This document shows, piece after piece, positions 17,091 through 29,351 of a DNA stretch of 64,000 nt. This DNA is from Devosia sp. (GTDB lineage Bacteria > Pseudomonadota > Alphaproteobacteria > Rhizobiales > Devosiaceae). The position numbers and the translations under genes were made by a program. The notes beneath the pieces were generated by a model, which did no database searches, had not been told where the DNA came from, and saw only the letters and a program-made list of their open reading frames with translations. The DNA is taken from positions 1 to 64,000 of the forward strand of contig NZ_JAUYGL010000007.1 of assembly GCF_030689745.1 (NCBI RefSeq), read 5' to 3'. Each line of letters opens with the position of its first letter. Position 1 is the first letter of the stretch.

Positions 17091-17853
17091 TGGACTGTCC
17101 ATAACGGAAGAGGCCGAGGAGGGTGAGGTCCGGCTCCAGCCGGAAGCGCGGCGGCAGGCGCAGCAGACGGGTGCAGCCGCCGGTGGCAATCAGCGTTGCG
17201 TTCTCAAGGCCTGCATCGGCCAGCAACCGATCGGTCATACCCTCGATCAGGGCTTCATAGCCTTGTAGGACGCCGCTCTGAATCTGGGTTTCGGTGGTGT
17301 TGCCCACCGCATTGTCGGGCCGCGTCAGCTCGACGGAAAACAGTTTGGCGGCCCGGGCCTGCAGGGCGCGCCAGCTGGTTTCCAGCCCGGGCACGATGGC
17401 GCCACCAAGATAGGCCCGGTGCTGGTCGAGCAGACAGAATGTGGTGGCGGTGCCGGCATCAACGATCAGCAATGGTGGCTCGGCAAGGCCCAGCGCGCCC
17501 GCGATATTGGCGAGACGATCGGCGCCCAGTTGCTCGGGGTGGGGAATGGTCAGCTCGAAGTCGCGCTGCAGCCGCGCGCTGACCGAGAGCAGCGGCAGGT
17601 TTTTGCAGGCCTGCGCCACAACCGGTTCCAGCACCGGGACGACGGTTGAGAGGACTACCCGGTCGGCCATGGCCCAGATGTCCTGTCCAAGCTGCTCGCG
17701 GAACAATTGGGTCAGCAACACGCGATATTCATCGGCCGTGCACTGGCCATCGGTGCGCAAGCGCACCTCGGCAACCCGCACGCCATCAGCGCGGAACAGG
17801 CCCCCCACGGTATGGGTATTACCGATATCGAGCAGCAGCCAGTGTTCAGACAA
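17083..17853 (-). CDS. coaX: Type III pantothenate kinase
   Basis: 256-aa ASKHA-fold kinase that phosphorylates pantothenate, the first CoA step. Motifs: DIGNTHTVGGLF (phosphate 1), QLGADRLANIAGAL and IVDAGTATTFCLLD. No ATG fits; the likely start is TTG at 17853, overlapping the panB stop, which gives the usual CoaX length. The gene between panB and coaBC shows this operon makes pantothenate and commits it to CoA. Confidence 0.93.
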   Translation of the reverse strand: MSEHWLLLDIGNTHTVGGLFRADGVRVAEVRLRTDGQCTADEYRVLLTQLFREQLGQDIWAMADRVVLSTVVPVLEPVVAQACKNLPLLSVSARLQRDFELTIPHPEQLGADRLANIAGALGLAEPPLLIVDAGTATTFCLLDQHRAYLGGAIVPGLETSWRALQARAAKLFSVELTRPDNAVGNTTETQIQSGVLQGYEALIEGMTDRLLADAGLENATLIATGGCTRLLRLPPRFRLEPDLTLLGLFRYGQSNG

Positions 17854-18664
17854 TCGAGGGCTCCTTGCTGGCCTTGCCCTGCGGGCCCTTGAGCTCGGCG
17901 ACATAGGCGCTGGCAGCCTGGCGGATCACCGATGCCACGTCGGCCTTGGGCACCGCGAAGCTTGGCGGCGGTTCCAGACCCAGGCCAATCAGATCATTGA
18001 CGACCAGCACCTGGCCGGAGCAGCCGGCGCCCGAGCCGATACCGATGGTGGGGATGGTCAGCCGACGGGTGATTTCGGCGGCCAGTTCGGGAACAAGCAC
18101 TTCGAGTACAATGGCGAAGGCGCCGGCCTCCTGTAACGCCAGTGCCGCGGCGATCAAGGCTTCGGCGTCGGCAGAACTTTTGCCGTGGCGGTAATAACCG
18201 CCGAGCTGATTGACGGCCTGGGGTGTGAGGCCGATGTGCCCCATCACTGGGATACCTTGTTCCACCAGGCGCGCAACAGTGGGCGCGGCAGTCGCCCCTC
18301 CCTCGATCTTGACGGCCTGGCATCCGGTCCGCTGCAGCACGGTGACCGCGCTGCGCAGCGCGGTTTCGGGATCACTCGCGGTGCCGAACGGCAGGTCGGT
18401 GACGATCAGCGCCCGAGACGCGCCCCGACAGACGGCAGCAGCATGGTGGATCATATCTTCTATCGTCACCGGCAAGGTCGTCTCGTAGCCGAGCACCACG
18501 TTACCAAGGCTGTCGCCAACCAGGATCATGTCGATGCCGGATTGATCGAGCAGGCCTGCAGTGACGTGGTCATAGGCCGTTAGCATGGCGATCGGCTCCC
18601 CAGCATCGCGTAGCGCCTGGATGTTGCGGATAGTTAGGCGGGCCGAAACGGGCTTTGCCGACAT
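17846..18664 (-). CDS. panB: 3-methyl-2-oxobutanoate hydroxymethyltransferase
   Basis: 272-aa PanB, which transfers a methylene-THF carbon to 2-ketoisovalerate to give ketopantoate. Motifs: MLTAYDHVTAGLLDQSGIDM, ILVGDSLGNVVLGYETTLPV, QAVKIEGG, PVMGHIGLTPQ and IGIGSGAGCSGQVLVVND. ATG 18664 heads the operon panB-coaX-coaBC-panC. panD and panE are not in the window, so beta-alanine and ketopantoate reduction must come from elsewhere. Confidence 0.96.
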   Translation of the reverse strand: MSAKPVSARLTIRNIQALRDAGEPIAMLTAYDHVTAGLLDQSGIDMILVGDSLGNVVLGYETTLPVTIEDMIHHAAAVCRGASRALIVTDLPFGTASDPETALRSAVTVLQRTGCQAVKIEGGATAAPTVARLVEQGIPVMGHIGLTPQAVNQLGGYYRHGKSSADAEALIAAALALQEAGAFAIVLEVLVPELAAEITRRLTIPTIGIGSGAGCSGQVLVVNDLIGLGLEPPPSFAVPKADVASVIRQAASAYVAELKGPQGKASKEPSIV

Positions 18665-18706
18665 GTAATATCCTCGCGAGTTCAACCGGATTCGTGGGCG
18701 CATTGC

Positions 18707-19444
18707 CTAGACGCCGCGCTTGTTGCCCCAGAGCAGCACATGAAGTTGCGGCAACACCCGCGCTTCGAACCATTGGTCGTGGGTTACCTTGTCCACCAGC
18801 CATTCCATACGCTGAATTACCCCGTCCATGTCGACGTGCCCATCACCAACATCGGGCGAGGGCGGCGTGTGATTGCCTGGCTGGAGGTAGATCGGCAGGT
18901 GCGAAAAACGGGCCGCGACGTTTCGAGCGTAGACATAGTCATTGTCATCGAAAACAACCAGCTTGAGCGACGTGAGTGGCCTTCCTTGCGCTGCCGTCAG
19001 GCACGCCTCGAAACTCGACCAGTCGGTGCTCATCTGGCTCGACGGCGGTTTTGGACTCAGGACCAGCGTGTCAAGCGTCGAAAACCAGTCCTGCGCCACT
19101 GACCCTTGGGTTTCCAGCGCGAAGGTATACCCCTCGCGGTGACCACGTTCGATCAGCGGGCCGAGCGGCTGGATGGCCGGATTGCCCCCAGACAGCGAGA
19201 CCATCAGCGGTCGGCCTCCCGATAGGGTGCGCACCTGCCCCCAGATCTCTTCCACCGACATCGCCTGCCAGTCGCCGCGGAAGCGATTGTCCACAGCATG
19301 CAGGCTGTCACACCAGGCACAGCGATAGTCGCATCCGCCGGTCCGAACGAATACGGTCGGCAAGCCCATCAGCATGCCTTCGCCCTGGATGGTCGGACCA
19401 AATATCTCGCTAATCCGAATGCTGCGCGGTTCACTGCGCGTCAT
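18707..19444 (-). CDS. queE: 7-carboxy-7-deazaguanine synthase
   Basis: 245-aa radical SAM enzyme that converts 6-carboxytetrahydropterin to 7-carboxy-7-deazaguanine, the ring contraction in queuosine and preQ0 biosynthesis. Iron-sulfur motif CDYRCAWC (Cys38, Cys42, Cys45), preceded by the family start [20 protein letters not shown], and [12 protein letters not shown]. Start ATG 19444 overlaps the queD stop. Last gene of queC-queD-queE. Confidence 0.94.
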   Translation of the reverse strand: MTRSEPRSIRISEIFGPTIQGEGMLMGLPTVFVRTGGCDYRCAWCDSLHAVDNRFRGDWQAMSVEEIWGQVRTLSGGRPLMVSLSGGNPAIQPLGPLIERGHREGYTFALETQGSVAQDWFSTLDTLVLSPKPPSSQMSTDWSSFEACLTAAQGRPLTSLKLVVFDDNDYVYARNVAARFSHLPIYLQPGNHTPPSPDVGDGHVDMDGVIQRMEWLVDKVTHDQWFEARVLPQLHVLLWGNKRGV

Positions 19445-19800
19445 GGCCGATACTCGGCCCATGTTTTGGCGGTTTCGCTGATACGCACCGCCGAGGTCTC
19501 TGGCAGACGCGCACTGCACCAGTCAAAGAAGTGCTTTGCCAAGCACTCGGCCGTTACCCGGTCGTGCCCCAGCACATCATTGAGATGGCGATGGTCGAAT
19601 GCCTCATCGATATAGTGTTTGAGCACCGACAGATCGTGATAATCGCGGACAAAGCCATGCTCGTTCAACTCGCCCGCCGACAGTTCAACTTCCACGACAT
19701 AGTTGTGCCCATGCAGGCGCGCACATTGATGGCCAGCCGGGAGGGACGTGAGCTGATGGGACGCCGAGAAATGGAATTCTTTGGTGATATGAAACATCAT
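19441..19800 (-). CDS. queD: 6-carboxy-5,6,7,8-tetrahydropterin synthase
   Basis: 119-aa QueD, which turns 7,8-dihydroneopterin triphosphate into 6-carboxytetrahydropterin. Zinc-binding histidines are His15 (FSASHQL), His30 and His32 (LHGHNYVV), with catalytic Cys26 four residues before. ATG 19800 overlaps the queC stop and its own stop overlaps queE: tight translational coupling. Confidence 0.95.
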   Translation of the reverse strand: MMFHITKEFHFSASHQLTSLPAGHQCARLHGHNYVVEVELSAGELNEHGFVRDYHDLSVLKHYIDEAFDHRHLNDVLGHDRVTAECLAKHFFDWCSARLPETSAVRISETAKTWAEYRP

Positions 19801-20495
19801 GGGTTTCTTGTCTGCACGGCAGCGCGCCAGAAGTCGGTATCGGCATAGTCTGTTGGATCTTCCCGTTGGGCCAGGTGGAAAGCTTCGCGACGCTCAACGC
19901 AGGTGCCGCACCGTCCGCAATGCGTCTCGCCGCCCTTGTAGCAGGACCAGGTCTGAGCAAATGGCGTGGCGTGCCTGGCGCCTTCAGTGACGATATCCGC
20001 TTTGGAGGCGTTTACGAATGGCGCGTACAGGCGAACCTTGGCATAGCCGTCGAGTGCCCGGTTCTGCATCGCCTGGAAGGCGTCAATAAAGTCAGGCCGA
20101 CAATCTGGATAGATGAAATGATCGCCCCCGTGAACGGCGATGCCGACAGCCGCGGCCTGCCGCGCGGCTGCAACGCCGAAGGCAATTGCCAGCATGATGG
20201 CGTTGCGATTGGGGACCACTGTGACCCTCATCGACTCCTCGGCATAGTGGCCATCGGGAACGGCAACATCGTCGGTGAGCGCGGACCCACTGAGCTGTCG
20301 GCCAATGTCACGGATGTCAATTGTCTGGTGCGGGACGCCAAGCCGTTGCCCGCATTCAGCGGCAAAACTGAGCTCCTTGCTGTGCCGCTGCCCATAGTCG
20401 AACGATACCAAACCAGTGAGGGTCTGCTCGGCAGCCACCTTGTGAGCGAGCGAAACCGAGTCCAATCCGCCTGAGCAGATGACCAGCGTCTTCAT
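19797..20495 (-). CDS. queC: 7-cyano-7-deazaguanine (preQ0) synthase
   Basis: 232-aa ATP-dependent enzyme turning the carboxyl group of CDG into the nitrile of preQ0. P-loop SGGLDS at residues 8-13; zinc cysteines Cys185, Cys193, Cys196 and Cys199 in CYKGGETHCGRCGTC. First gene of queCDE. Its ribosome-binding site is the 3' end of the preQ1-I aptamer at 20505-20536, so translation should fall when preQ1 is plentiful. queF lies about 16 kb away in the rib operon. Confidence 0.96.
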   Translation of the reverse strand: MKTLVICSGGLDSVSLAHKVAAEQTLTGLVSFDYGQRHSKELSFAAECGQRLGVPHQTIDIRDIGRQLSGSALTDDVAVPDGHYAEESMRVTVVPNRNAIMLAIAFGVAAARQAAAVGIAVHGGDHFIYPDCRPDFIDAFQAMQNRALDGYAKVRLYAPFVNASKADIVTEGARHATPFAQTWSCYKGGETHCGRCGTCVERREAFHLAQREDPTDYADTDFWRAAVQTRNP

Positions 20496-20504
20496 GTTGA
20501 GGAT

Positions 20505-20536
20505 CCTTGTTTTGACCGGGTAAGGCTACGACCGGG
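20505..20536 (-). promoter_or_regulatory. preQ1-I riboswitch upstream of queC
   Basis: On the minus strand the leader has stem CCGG (20535-20532) pairing with CCGG (20519-20516), a loop beginning TCGTAGC and an A-rich tail CAAAACAAGGA. Loop bases CCTT (20525-20522) can pair with tail AAGG (20508-20505) to form the H-type pseudoknot. Layout and the strings TCGYAG and CAAAACAAGG match the Thermoanaerobacter tengcongensis class I aptamer as I remember it. AAGGA is also the Shine-Dalgarno 10 nt before queC, implying translational shut-off by preQ1. Confidence 0.88.
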
Positions 20537-20609
20537 AAGTATTTGACGCTCCCTCTACCCCAAGATGAGGTGCTTGTGAATGGGTGCGGCAGAGACCGCG
20601 GCATCTTGA

Positions 20610-21413
20610 CTAGCGGCCCCCATGCCAGCGATCAACGTGCAGCAGTCGTGCTCCGGACCCCAAGGCTTGGCTCGGCGCTGCCGCGATGGCCTGCGAGATG
20701 AAGTGCTTGGCCTGGGTAATGGAGGCGATAAGCGGGCAGCCGCGGGCCAGACCAGCAGCGATTGCGGACGAGAAAACGCAGCCGCCGCCATGGAGTTCCC
20801 CTACCTCCAGGCGTTCTGAAGTAAAGCGCATGGTACCATTGGCATCGACCAACAGATCCACGCTCTGCTTGCCCGTACCATGCCCCCCCTTGATCAGCAC
20901 GGCCTGGGCGCCCATCCCCAGCAATACCTTCGCCTGATTGACCATGGCGACCTCGTCCTGAGCAATTGGCGAGTTGGTCAAGGCGGCCGCCTCGGGCAAG
21001 TTGGGGGTGAGCAGGCGGGTCCTCGGCAAGAGACGGGTGATCAGCGTGTCCAATGCCTGTTCTGATAACAGGCGGGCGCCGCTGGTGGCGGCCAGCACGG
21101 GATCGAGGACGATGGGGCCGGCACTATATCCGGCCAGGCTTTGCGCCACCGCAGTGATGATGTCGGCATTGCCGAGCATGCCGATCTTGATCGCGCCAAC
21201 GGCCAGATCAGCGAATACGGCCTTGACCTGGACGGCCACCATTTCGGCGGGTATTGTATGCACGGCTTCCACGCGCATGGTGTTCTGCGCCGTCACCGAA
21301 GTGATGGCGCTGGTCCCAAAGACACCAAATGCCGCAAACGTCTTCAGATCGGCCTGAATCCCGGCGCCGCCGCCGGAATCCGAACCGGCGATCGTCAGCG
21401 CGACCGGAATCAA
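20610..21413 (-). CDS. thiD: Hydroxymethylpyrimidine/phosphomethylpyrimidine kinase
   Basis: 267-aa ribokinase-fold kinase giving HMP-pyrophosphate for thiamine synthesis. Motifs: LTIAGSDSGGGAGIQADLKTF, ITSVTAQNT, IKIGMLGN, VLDPVLAATSGARLL and VLIKGGHG. The anion-hole motif reads HGGGCVFSSAIAA, whereas the usual ThiD text is GTGC. TTG at 21413, overlapping the thiF stop, is the likely start. Last gene of the thi operon. Confidence 0.93.
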   Translation of the reverse strand: MIPVALTIAGSDSGGGAGIQADLKTFAAFGVFGTSAITSVTAQNTMRVEAVHTIPAEMVAVQVKAVFADLAVGAIKIGMLGNADIITAVAQSLAGYSAGPIVLDPVLAATSGARLLSEQALDTLITRLLPRTRLLTPNLPEAAALTNSPIAQDEVAMVNQAKVLLGMGAQAVLIKGGHGTGKQSVDLLVDANGTMRFTSERLEVGELHGGGCVFSSAIAAGLARGCPLIASITQAKHFISQAIAAAPSQALGSGARLLHVDRWHGGR

Positions 21414-22387
21414 GACTGCTCTCCAATCAACGCCACCAGCGCCAGTCTGTGCCGGTCCAGGGCCTGCAGTAGCCCCGCAGCTCGAAGCGCCCGCTGCCCG
21501 CTGTGGCAGCACAGAACTATGCGCTTGTCTCCGGCCGTGCTGGACAGGGCACCAGCATCCTCCGGAAGGACGCGCAGCGCACTGGGATGGGCCAGAACCG
21601 GCGCTTCATCGACGCCTCGCAGGTCAATGACAACATCGTCCAGCGTGATGTCAGCCAGCCCGATGAATGGCGCGATGTGATCGGGCTCCGGGCAATCGGC
21701 AAAACTGAAACCGCCAAATTGCAGGCTCTGGCCATCGAAACTGACTACCCGCCCCAAGACGCTGGGCTTGAGATCGAGCAGAACATGGAGTGCCAGGTGC
21801 GCTTGAAGGCTACCCAGCATCGCCACGGCCGATCCGAGAACGCCGATACTGGCGCAATTGCCTACCGCAGCAGGTACATCGGGAAAGACTGCACGATAGC
21901 TGGGCGCTCCGCCGCAATAGGCGCCGGCATAACCGGCCAAACCTGCCACGGACGCGCTGATCAGGGGCCGGCCTGCGGCATGGCAGGCGTCGGAGAGACT
22001 ATAGGTGACTGCAAAGCTGTCGGCAGCATCGACTACAAGGTTGGCACTGGCGACCAGTCCGGTTGCACTGGCCGGTGTGAGGCGTTCCATCCTGGCCGTT
22101 ACCTCAATATCGGGATTGGCGCGCAGCACGGCCTTGCGCGCTGCTTCGGCCTTGTGCGCCCCAATATCTACCATACTATAAAGGTGTTGGCGGTGCAGAT
22201 TGCTGAGATCAACATGGTCGTGGTCGACAATGACGATGTGCCCAACACCGGCGCCTGCCAGGATATGTAGTACTGACGATCCAAGGCCGCCAGCTCCCAC
22301 CACCACCACGGTGGCGGCCGCCAGCCGAGCCTGTCCGGCTACCCCTATTTCGCTTAGCGTCATCTGCCGGACATAACGATCGCTCAT
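21410..22387 (-). CDS. thiF: ThiF-type adenylyltransferase fused to rhodanese
   Basis: 325-aa E1-like enzyme that adenylates the ThiS C-terminus for sulfur loading. N-terminal domain: RYVRQMTLSEIGVAGQARLA, nucleotide loop VVGAGGLGSSVLHILAGAGV, VDLSNLHRQHLY. The C-terminal third is a rhodanese domain with the sulfur loop VLCCHSGQRALRAAG, which can deliver persulfide sulfur in the same chain. Start ATG 22387, one base after the thiE stop. Thiamine role follows from its place between thiE and thiD. Confidence 0.9.
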   Translation of the reverse strand: MSDRYVRQMTLSEIGVAGQARLAAATVVVVGAGGLGSSVLHILAGAGVGHIVIVDHDHVDLSNLHRQHLYSMVDIGAHKAEAARKAVLRANPDIEVTARMERLTPASATGLVASANLVVDAADSFAVTYSLSDACHAAGRPLISASVAGLAGYAGAYCGGAPSYRAVFPDVPAAVGNCASIGVLGSAVAMLGSLQAHLALHVLLDLKPSVLGRVVSFDGQSLQFGGFSFADCPEPDHIAPFIGLADITLDDVVIDLRGVDEAPVLAHPSALRVLPEDAGALSSTAGDKRIVLCCHSGQRALRAAGLLQALDRHRLALVALIGEQS

Positions 22388-22388
22388 C

Positions 22389-22988
22389 TCACGCTCCAGT
22401 TGCGGCCAGCCAAGCGCTGGTCTGACCCGCAGGGTCGGGGTGACGCACAATGTCGCCAACAACCGCAACGCAATCGGCCCCGGCCGCCAGGCAAAGCTTG
22501 GCCCGCGGGACCGTCAGCCCGCCAATGGCAACCAGCGGCCGCGTACCGACCAGTCTTTTCCACTTGCTGATCCGCTCCAGCCCCTGGGGCGCCCAGGGCA
22601 TTTGCTTGAGCTGAGTGGGATAGATGGGGCCCAGAGCCACATAGTCCGGGGCCTCGATGAGAGCTCTCTCAAGTTCGGCGCGGTCATGTGTGCTGATACC
22701 CACGCGGATGCCGGCGCGGCGCAGTGCAGCAATGTCGGCCTGGGCCAGATCCTCCTGTCCCAGATGCACGAAATCGCATCCGGCATCGAACGCCAGTTGC
22801 CAGTAGTCATTGACCACCAACTGCGCGCCCGCAGCCGCGCAGGCGACGCGTGCCTGCGCGATCTGGGTCCGCAGCGCGGGCTCGGAACAATCCTTGATCC
22901 GCAGTTGGACCAGTTTTGCGCCCCAGCCCAGCAGCCGCCCGACCCAGTCCGCACTGGGGACCACGGGATAAAAACGATCGAGCATCAT
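22389..22988 (-). CDS. thiE: Thiamine-phosphate synthase
   Basis: 199-aa TIM barrel that joins HMP-PP and thiazole phosphate. Family text: [63 protein letters not shown] and [13 protein letters not shown] 22988 overlaps the thiG stop (22985). Confidence 0.94.
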   Translation of the reverse strand: MMLDRFYPVVPSADWVGRLLGWGAKLVQLRIKDCSEPALRTQIAQARVACAAAGAQLVVNDYWQLAFDAGCDFVHLGQEDLAQADIAALRRAGIRVGISTHDRAELERALIEAPDYVALGPIYPTQLKQMPWAPQGLERISKWKRLVGTRPLVAIGGLTVPRAKLCLAAGADCVAVVGDIVRHPDPAGQTSAWLAATGA

Positions 22989-23755
22989 GCCAGTTGTGCC
23001 TTGCCCACAACCGGGGTTGAGGGCGCCGCCATATCGCGCGGCTCCATGGGCGAGGCAGCATAGGCCATGCGGCCCGCCTCTATGGCCAGCGCAAACGCCT
23101 CCGCCATGCGCACCGGATCGCCCGCCTCGGCGACTGCGGTGTTGAGCAGCACTGCGTCATAGCCCAGTTCCATTGCCGCCGCCGCATGCGATGGCACGCC
23201 CAGGCCCGCGTCGATCACCAAGGGTACATCGGGGAAATGGGCGCGCATGGCCTTGAGCCCAAAGAGATTATTGAGCCCGCGCGCTGATCCTATCGGCGCG
23301 CCCCAGGGCATCAGCACCCGGCAGCCGACATCGATGAGCCGTTCGGCCACCACCAGATCCTCGGTGGTATAGGGAAAAATCTCGAACCCGTCCGCTGCCA
23401 GGATGCGTGCTGCCTCGACCAATCCGAAGACGTCCGGCTGCAGCGTATCGGCTTCCCCGATCACTTCGAGCTTGATCCAGTTTGTGCCGAACAGTTCGCG
23501 CGCCATGTGCGCGGTGGTCACCGCCTCCTTGACCGAATGACACCCGGCCGTATTGGGCAATACGCGAACGCCCATTGCACTGATGAACGACCAGAACGCC
23601 TGGCCAGCGCGCTGCTCGCCGCCTTCGCGTCGCAGCGAAACGGTGACAACTTCGACCCGCGACGCGCGGATCGAAGCCTCGAGAATTTTGGGCGATGGGT
23701 AGCGGGCAGTGCCCAGCAGCAATCGGCTGGACAGCGCAACACCATAAAAATCCAT
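22985..23755 (-). CDS. thiG: Thiazole synthase
   Basis: 256-aa ThiG, which assembles thiazole phosphate from deoxyxylulose phosphate, dehydroglycine and ThiS thiocarboxylate. Motifs: [44 protein letters not shown] with the Schiff-base Lys, [33 protein letters not shown] and [19 protein letters not shown]. Follows thiS by 3 bp. Confidence 0.95.
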   Translation of the reverse strand: MDFYGVALSSRLLLGTARYPSPKILEASIRASRVEVVTVSLRREGGEQRAGQAFWSFISAMGVRVLPNTAGCHSVKEAVTTAHMARELFGTNWIKLEVIGEADTLQPDVFGLVEAARILAADGFEIFPYTTEDLVVAERLIDVGCRVLMPWGAPIGSARGLNNLFGLKAMRAHFPDVPLVIDAGLGVPSHAAAAMELGYDAVLLNTAVAEAGDPVRMAEAFALAIEAGRMAYAASPMEPRDMAAPSTPVVGKAQLA

Positions 23756-23758
23756 GGT

Positions 23759-23956
23759 TTAGCCTCCCTGCATGGCGGCGAGCACTTCGACATGGTCGCC
23801 ATCGGCAAGCGGCGTCGATGGGCGCAGTGCTTTGGGAACGAACCGTCCATTGAGGGCGGTGGCGACGACGGCATCCTTGTAGCCCAGCGCTTCGAGCGCC
23901 TCGACAAGCTGGCTGGCGTTCAGATTGTGCTCCGTGCCATTAAGCAGAATGCGCAT
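23759..23956 (-). CDS. thiS: Sulfur carrier protein ThiS
   Basis: 65-aa ubiquitin-like carrier ending in the required Gly-Gly (AAMQGG). Body: MRILLNGTEHNLNASQLVEA, FVPKALRPSTPLADGDHVEV. Start ATG 23956 lies inside the end of thiO (17-bp overlap). Donates sulfur to ThiG after activation by ThiF. Confidence 0.94.
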   Translation of the reverse strand: MRILLNGTEHNLNASQLVEALEALGYKDAVVATALNGRFVPKALRPSTPLADGDHVEVLAAMQGG

Positions 23957-24935
23957 AGCAAAGCTCCGTATTAAAATGGGGATCAAGCGCCACGTTGGCC
24001 GCGATTTGAGCCATGACGGGCGCCATCAGGAAGCCATGGCGAAACAGGCCGTTGACGCGGATCACGCGACCGGCTCGCTCCACCTTGGGCAAATTGTCGG
24101 GCAGGGCGGGGCGCAGAGCGGCCCCCTGTTCGAGGATTTCGGCCTCGCCCAGCGTGGGGTGCAAGGCAAAGGCGGCGCCGAGCAATTCGAGCATGGAACG
24201 CACGCTGACCGGTCCCTGCGCCTCGCTTTCCAGCATGGTCGCGCCCAGCATGAACACGCCTTCGCCGCGCGGCACGACATATAGCGGCAGGCGAGGATGC
24301 AGAAACCGAACTGGGCGGGACAGTTTCAGACTGTGCGAGCGGATCACCACCATCTCCCCGCGCACACCGCGCAAGGCGGGCATGTCGGTGCGCCCGCCAA
24401 GGCCGCGGCAATCAAACACGAGATCGCCAGCCGTCGCCTCGGGCACAACTTCGGTTCCCAAGTGGATCGCCACGCCCAGCGATGTCAGCCGTTCCGCCAG
24501 CGCGGCCAGAGCAAGTCGCGGATCGAGATGGGCCTCGTCGGAAAAATACAGTGCCTTGCCGAAGCGCTCGGCAAGGTCGGGTTCCAGCGCCGCAATGCCG
24601 GCCGGGTCGAGCCAGTCAAAGCCTTCAGTGCGTTTGGCAAAGCGGTTGAGCTCTGCCACATCGCGCGCCGGCGCAACCACCAGCGTGCCTTGCGACACCG
24701 TGCCCGGAAAGCGCGCACGCCACCAGGCAATGGACTGGATGCCCAGCCGGCCGATAATGGCCTCGGTCGAGGCCATCTCGCACCACGGCGCGAGCATGCC
24801 ACCAGCAAGCCAGGAGCAGCTGCCCGGACCGAGCCGGGGATTGCGTTCGAACACCTCGACCGCATGGCCGCGTTCGGCCATGACCAGCGCGGTGGTCAGA
24901 CCCGCCACGCCGGCCCCGATGACTGCAATGCGCAT
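23940..24935 (-). CDS. thiO: Glycine oxidase
   Basis: 331-aa FAD-dependent oxidase forming iminoglycine for the thiazole ring. N-terminal dinucleotide motif IAVIGAGVAGLTTALVMAERG and VEVFERN; PGSCSWLAGGMLAPWCE; later YVVPRGEGVFMLGATML and the C-terminal FAD loop RVNGLFRHGFLMAPVMA. Start ATG 24935, 7 bp after the thiC stop. Use of ThiO rather than ThiH implies aerobic thiazole synthesis. Confidence 0.93.
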   Translation of the reverse strand: MRIAVIGAGVAGLTTALVMAERGHAVEVFERNPRLGPGSCSWLAGGMLAPWCEMASTEAIIGRLGIQSIAWWRARFPGTVSQGTLVVAPARDVAELNRFAKRTEGFDWLDPAGIAALEPDLAERFGKALYFSDEAHLDPRLALAALAERLTSLGVAIHLGTEVVPEATAGDLVFDCRGLGGRTDMPALRGVRGEMVVIRSHSLKLSRPVRFLHPRLPLYVVPRGEGVFMLGATMLESEAQGPVSVRSMLELLGAAFALHPTLGEAEILEQGAALRPALPDNLPKVERAGRVIRVNGLFRHGFLMAPVMAQIAANVALDPHFNTELCYAHSA

Positions 24936-24942
24936 CGGGCCG

Positions 24943-26936
<1,994 letters not shown>

Positions 26937-27014
26937 GGAGAACAAAGGGCCATCGCCCTGCCAATGTCAAGCAAACGACAGCCGACTTGCAAGTTGTCTG
27001 TCGAAGGCGTTACA

Positions 27015-27941
<927 letters not shown>

Positions 27942-28388
27942 CGATTCGGCCTACGAACGTGGCAAGCTAATCTCGAAAGCGTGGGGTACTAGCGAACCAA
28001 AAGTTGCGGGGCCATCAAAGCGCACCATTTGAACGGCACCGTCCAGTGAAGCGATTGATGGTGTAAATAGTTATTGAGTATTTTGCTGAAGCAGGCGTCG
28101 TTTTACGGGAGCGTGTTTGAATGCCCTCATGGCTCACACTCGCCAAAGACCATCTGGAACGGGCGCGGGCCGTGTTGCCCAAGAGAACTCTACAGAATCG
28201 GCCAAATTATTAGGTATCTCGAATTTGTTGGCACTTGGCTTTTTAGAAGACAAGATATCGATATAGTATGATTATAATTATAATATATTTTAGAGTCGCA
28301 TAAATATGCTGTTCGGTCAATTTGGCGTAAATTCAGAAGAATTGGTTACGCAATGAATTGTTAAATTGCCTTCGGACAATTGACTTAA
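27942..28388. other. AT-rich gap without recognised genes
   Basis: About 450 bp after bluB. The part 28255-28390 is strikingly AT-rich (runs such as ATTATAATTATAATATATT), unlike the surrounding DNA, which may mark a promoter region for 28389 onwards or foreign DNA. A frame at 28074-28271 is not protein-like. Confidence 0.4.
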
Positions 28389-28619
28389 TTGGTACGGAGA
28401 CTTGTTGTGGGCCGGATTTCTCGGCGTTCGTATACAGCTAGGGGATTAATAATCCTCGCACTCACTGTGACGACTTGGCTTTTGTTCGCAATCGCTTTCG
28501 GCTCCGCAATGCTATTGCAAGGGCGCTTTTCGAGTTCTTATAGGGCGCTACACTGGGTTTTCCCCCCGAGTATTAAGGCATACCGGGCACGCTATTCTGG
28601 CGCATACGGGGAGCATTGA
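28389..28619 (+). CDS. Small membrane protein, hypothetical
   Basis: Up to 76 aa (TTG 28389; a GTG at 28407 is also possible). Basic N-terminus SRRSYTARG, one transmembrane segment LIILALTVTTWLLFAIAFGS, and a short tail. No family recognised; single-span topology only. Lies in AT-rich surroundings with no partner gene. The gap 28620-28752 is empty. Confidence 0.35.
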   Translation: MVRRLVVGRISRRSYTARGLIILALTVTTWLLFAIAFGSAMLLQGRFSSSYRALHWVFPPSIKAYRARYSGAYGEH

Positions 28620-28752
28620 CAGTGCGGGCGGTGCTTTCTGCAACGGATGCTCTCAGTCAGCTGCATTGCAAACGTATTACGTGGCTGTCGCAAGCAAATT
28701 TTGACGTTTTGCTGACATCCTGTCTAAGGATCGCCTAGCTCGATTGGGAAGC

Positions 28753-28998
28753 ATGGAAAACGGCATTAGTCAGCGACGGGTGTTATGGGGAGCGCGAGTT
28801 GTCTTCAATGACGGCCGCTCAACAATCGACTGCATCGTGCGCAGCATTTCAGAAACGGGCGCCTTGTTGAAGGTGGCGTCGGTTATCGAAATACCAGGCG
28901 AGTTCATTCTCGATATCAAAAATCGCGGCCTTTACCAGTGCCGCATAGTTCGTGCTGGTGTCGATGAGATAGGCGTCGAATTTCTACCTACGCCATAA
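28753..28998 (+). CDS. Small PilZ-domain protein
   Basis: 81-aa single PilZ-like domain: QRRVLWGARVVFNDGRSTID, CIVRSISETGALLKV, then EFILDIKNRGLYQCRIVRAG and EIGVEFL. The core order (Arg-Arg start, basic strand, S-x-T-G-A loop) fits PilZ proteins, some of which bind cyclic di-GMP; the canonical RxxxR and D/NxSxxG are only partly kept. A close paralogue is encoded at 55054-55308. Start taken at ATG 28753. Confidence 0.75.
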   Translation: MENGISQRRVLWGARVVFNDGRSTIDCIVRSISETGALLKVASVIEIPGEFILDIKNRGLYQCRIVRAGVDEIGVEFLPTP

Positions 28999-29351
28999 GG
29001 TCTGTCGCCTTGGGTGCGACGGCGGCGCGGTTGTGTCCGCCCTAGCGTGCGAGAGGATGGCGTCAGGCGGCGCGATGACGGCTTTACCCCAATTCGACCG
29101 GTCTTCAGGGGCCATGGACGTGATACGATCCGCATCGCGATAAGAAGCTAAGTCGCGGATTGCCCCCTTGGTAATCCGGCGCACTTGTACCTCTTGCCGC
29201 GGAGCTACTGGACGCCGGAGGTGAGGCGCGAGGTCAGGCGCTTGTCGAACGTCTAGCGGAAATGCGGAAAGCAATACGGGTGGCTGACGGAGCTTGGCAC
29301 CGTCGTTGAAAACCTTTTGTCCCTGGTCCGAATGGATAGATGTTTTGGCAG
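28999..29351. other. Gap between PilZ gene and histidine kinase
   Basis: 353 bp with no gene I can support. A minus-strand frame over 28984-29379 contains protein-like text near 29060-29180 (ASYRDADRITSMAPEDRSNW) that might be a decayed small gene. Confidence 0.3.

Noticed and set aside
28074..28271. Possible small gene after bluB
   Set aside because: No RBS, odd composition, ends in AT-rich non-coding DNA.
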